Part shown: positions 48,225-49,077 of the stretch, in pieces
How the letters are laid out: each line of letters opens with the position of its first letter
Numbering within the stretch: the stretch's first letter is position 1
DNA from: Desulfuromonas sp. TF
GTDB lineage: Bacteria; Desulfobacterota; Desulfuromonadia; Desulfuromonadales; ATBO01
NCBI RefSeq assembly: GCF_000472285.1
Contig: NZ_KI421418.1
Span: 299,531-348,607 of the forward strand
Direction of reading: 5' to 3'
DNA length: 49,077 nt
The notes under the pieces: model-generated
Database searches by the model: none
Told to the model about the DNA's origin: nothing
What the model saw: only the letters and a program-made list of their open reading frames with translations
Position numbers and translations under genes: made by a program

Positions 48225-49077
48225 ATGAAAATCAAGGTGCTGGCAATCAGTCATTTGTTCCCCAACGCGGAGGCGCGGGAGTATGGCGTTTTTGTGTTCA
48301 ACAGACTGCAGGCGGTCAACCGCTTGTGTCACGTCAAGGTGATCTCGCCGGTTCAGTGGTTCCCTTTCATGGGATGGATGGGCCGAGGGTTTGGGAGCAG
48401 GCTTGCCATTCGGGAAAAATGGAGGGGAATTGATGTTCAGCGGCCACGATTCCCCGTCATTCCCCGCTATCTGAAAATCCTGGATGCTTTCTCTTTTCTG
48501 GCCTCTGCCTTTCCGGCAGCACTGCGGCTGCGCAATCGGGAGAGTTTCGACTATGACATTGTGGACGTCCACTGGACTTACCCGGATCTTTTGACAGGGT
48601 TTGTGCTTGCAAGGCTTCTCAAAAAGAAACTCATCGTCACCATCCGGGGTCGTGAGGCGCTTTACCTCGGCGAGTTGACTCTGCGCCGGAAGCTTTTAGA
48701 GTACCTGTTGCGGCAGGCGGACTTCGTGATCACCCTCAGCGCAGAACTGCAGGATTTGGTGGTCGATCTGGGGGTGCCGCCGGAAAAGGTCCGGGTGATT
48801 TTGAATGGAGTCGATATCGACCAGTTTCGGTATCGAGACCAGGAGACTTGCCGGAGGAATCTTGGATTGGCCCAAGAGGGTAAAATCATGGTTTCGGTGG
48901 GCTCCTTGATCGAACGCAAAGGGCACCATGAACTGATTCGCATTATGTCAGAGTTGACAAGGTTACATCCGGTCGCCCTTTACATTATCGGCGGCATCAA
49001 CCCCGAAGGGGATTTTAGCCCTGCATTGCGCCGCATGATCCAGGAGTTGGGCCTGAACAATGTTCACATGATCGACA
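48225..49077 (+). CDS. Family 4 glycosyltransferase, cut by window end
   Basis: A frame from ATG 48225, preceded by GGGAAGG, stays open to the last base (284 codons). It begins MKIKVLAISHLFPNAEAREYGVFVFNRLQAV, with DIVDVHWTYPDLLTGFVLARLL, VTIRGREALY, LSAELQDLVVDLGVPPEKVRVILNGVDIDQFR and MVSVGSLIERKGHHELI. These are GT4 features: acceptor domain, NGVD hinge and start of the donor domain. The Glu-x7-Glu donor motif is missing because it lies beyond the window. It is 45 bp after the amidotransferase and likely in the same operon. Confidence 0.88.
   Translation, partial: MKIKVLAISHLFPNAEAREYGVFVFNRLQAVNRLCHVKVISPVQWFPFMGWMGRGFGSRLAIREKWRGIDVQRPRFPVIPRYLKILDAFSFLASAFPAALRLRNRESFDYDIVDVHWTYPDLLTGFVLARLLKKKLIVTIRGREALYLGELTLRRKLLEYLLRQADFVITLSAELQDLVVDLGVPPEKVRVILNGVDIDQFRYRDQETCRRNLGLAQEGKIMVSVGSLIERKGHHELIRIMSELTRLHPVALYIIGGINPEGDFSPALRRMIQELGLNNVHMID

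Noticed and set aside
47520-48572. 350-codon minus-strand frame opposite the amidotransferase end
   Set aside because: It is antisense to firmly identified coding sequence of two genes.

Overview
The window looks like a piece of chromosome from a Gram-negative, moderately GC-rich bacterium with an outer membrane. My best guess is a deltaproteobacterium of the Desulfuromonas/Geobacter type. The guess rests on the sigma-54/NtrC style of control, the PEP-CTERM/exosortase gene set and the gene style; no single gene proves it.

Layout. (1) 1-3.3 kb: smpB next to the tmRNA gene, then a repeat-rich stretch with a small GIY-YIG protein, a broken PIN-domain toxin gene and an AAA/DUF4143 ATPase. (2) 3.4-14.6 kb: a surface-protein island. 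It holds a GAF/pseudo-kinase/HD-GYP sensor, five PEP-CTERM secreted proteins (one on the minus strand, four on the plus strand), an exosortase-associated CPBP (CAAX-like) membrane protease, and a soluble histidine kinase with an NtrC-class response regulator. (3) 14.6-26.2 kb: a core exopolysaccharide operon of the exosortase-A type: pseudo-receiver, TPR lipoprotein PrsT, initiating sugar transferase, export protein, chain-length protein, tyrosine autokinase, outer-membrane barrel, GspA/ExeA-like ATPase, DUF3473 deacetylase. (4) 26.2-49.1 kb: the variable sugar region: CDP-glucose synthesis, an SDR enzyme, four methyltransferases, a 1334-residue secreted mosaic protein, glycosyltransferases, flippase, FemAB-like protein, O-antigen ligase-like protein, asparagine synthase-type amidotransferase and a glycosyltransferase cut by the window end.

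How it fits together. PEP-CTERM proteins are exported, held in the inner membrane by their C-terminal tail, and processed by an exosortase together with exopolysaccharide production. No exosortase gene is in the window; it probably lies beyond 49,077.

The most striking thing is regulatory. All five PEP-CTERM genes carry a sigma-54 promoter (GG-N10-GC) and, 51 or 60-62 bp upstream of its GG, a 17-bp element with consensus TGTCGRNWWWWTTTACA. Further copies lie before the GAF/HD-GYP sensor gene and (two) before the kinase/regulator pair. The exopolysaccharide operon has its own sigma-54 promoter, but preceded by a different pair of dyads (GTTTC-N5-GAAAC type, 33 bp apart). The PEP-CTERM genes also look like cassettes: constant 5' leader, variable core, constant C-terminal sorting tail plus terminator. 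The intergenic gaps of the exopolysaccharide operon hold heptanucleotide tandem repeats and a small hairpin element with a conserved loop.
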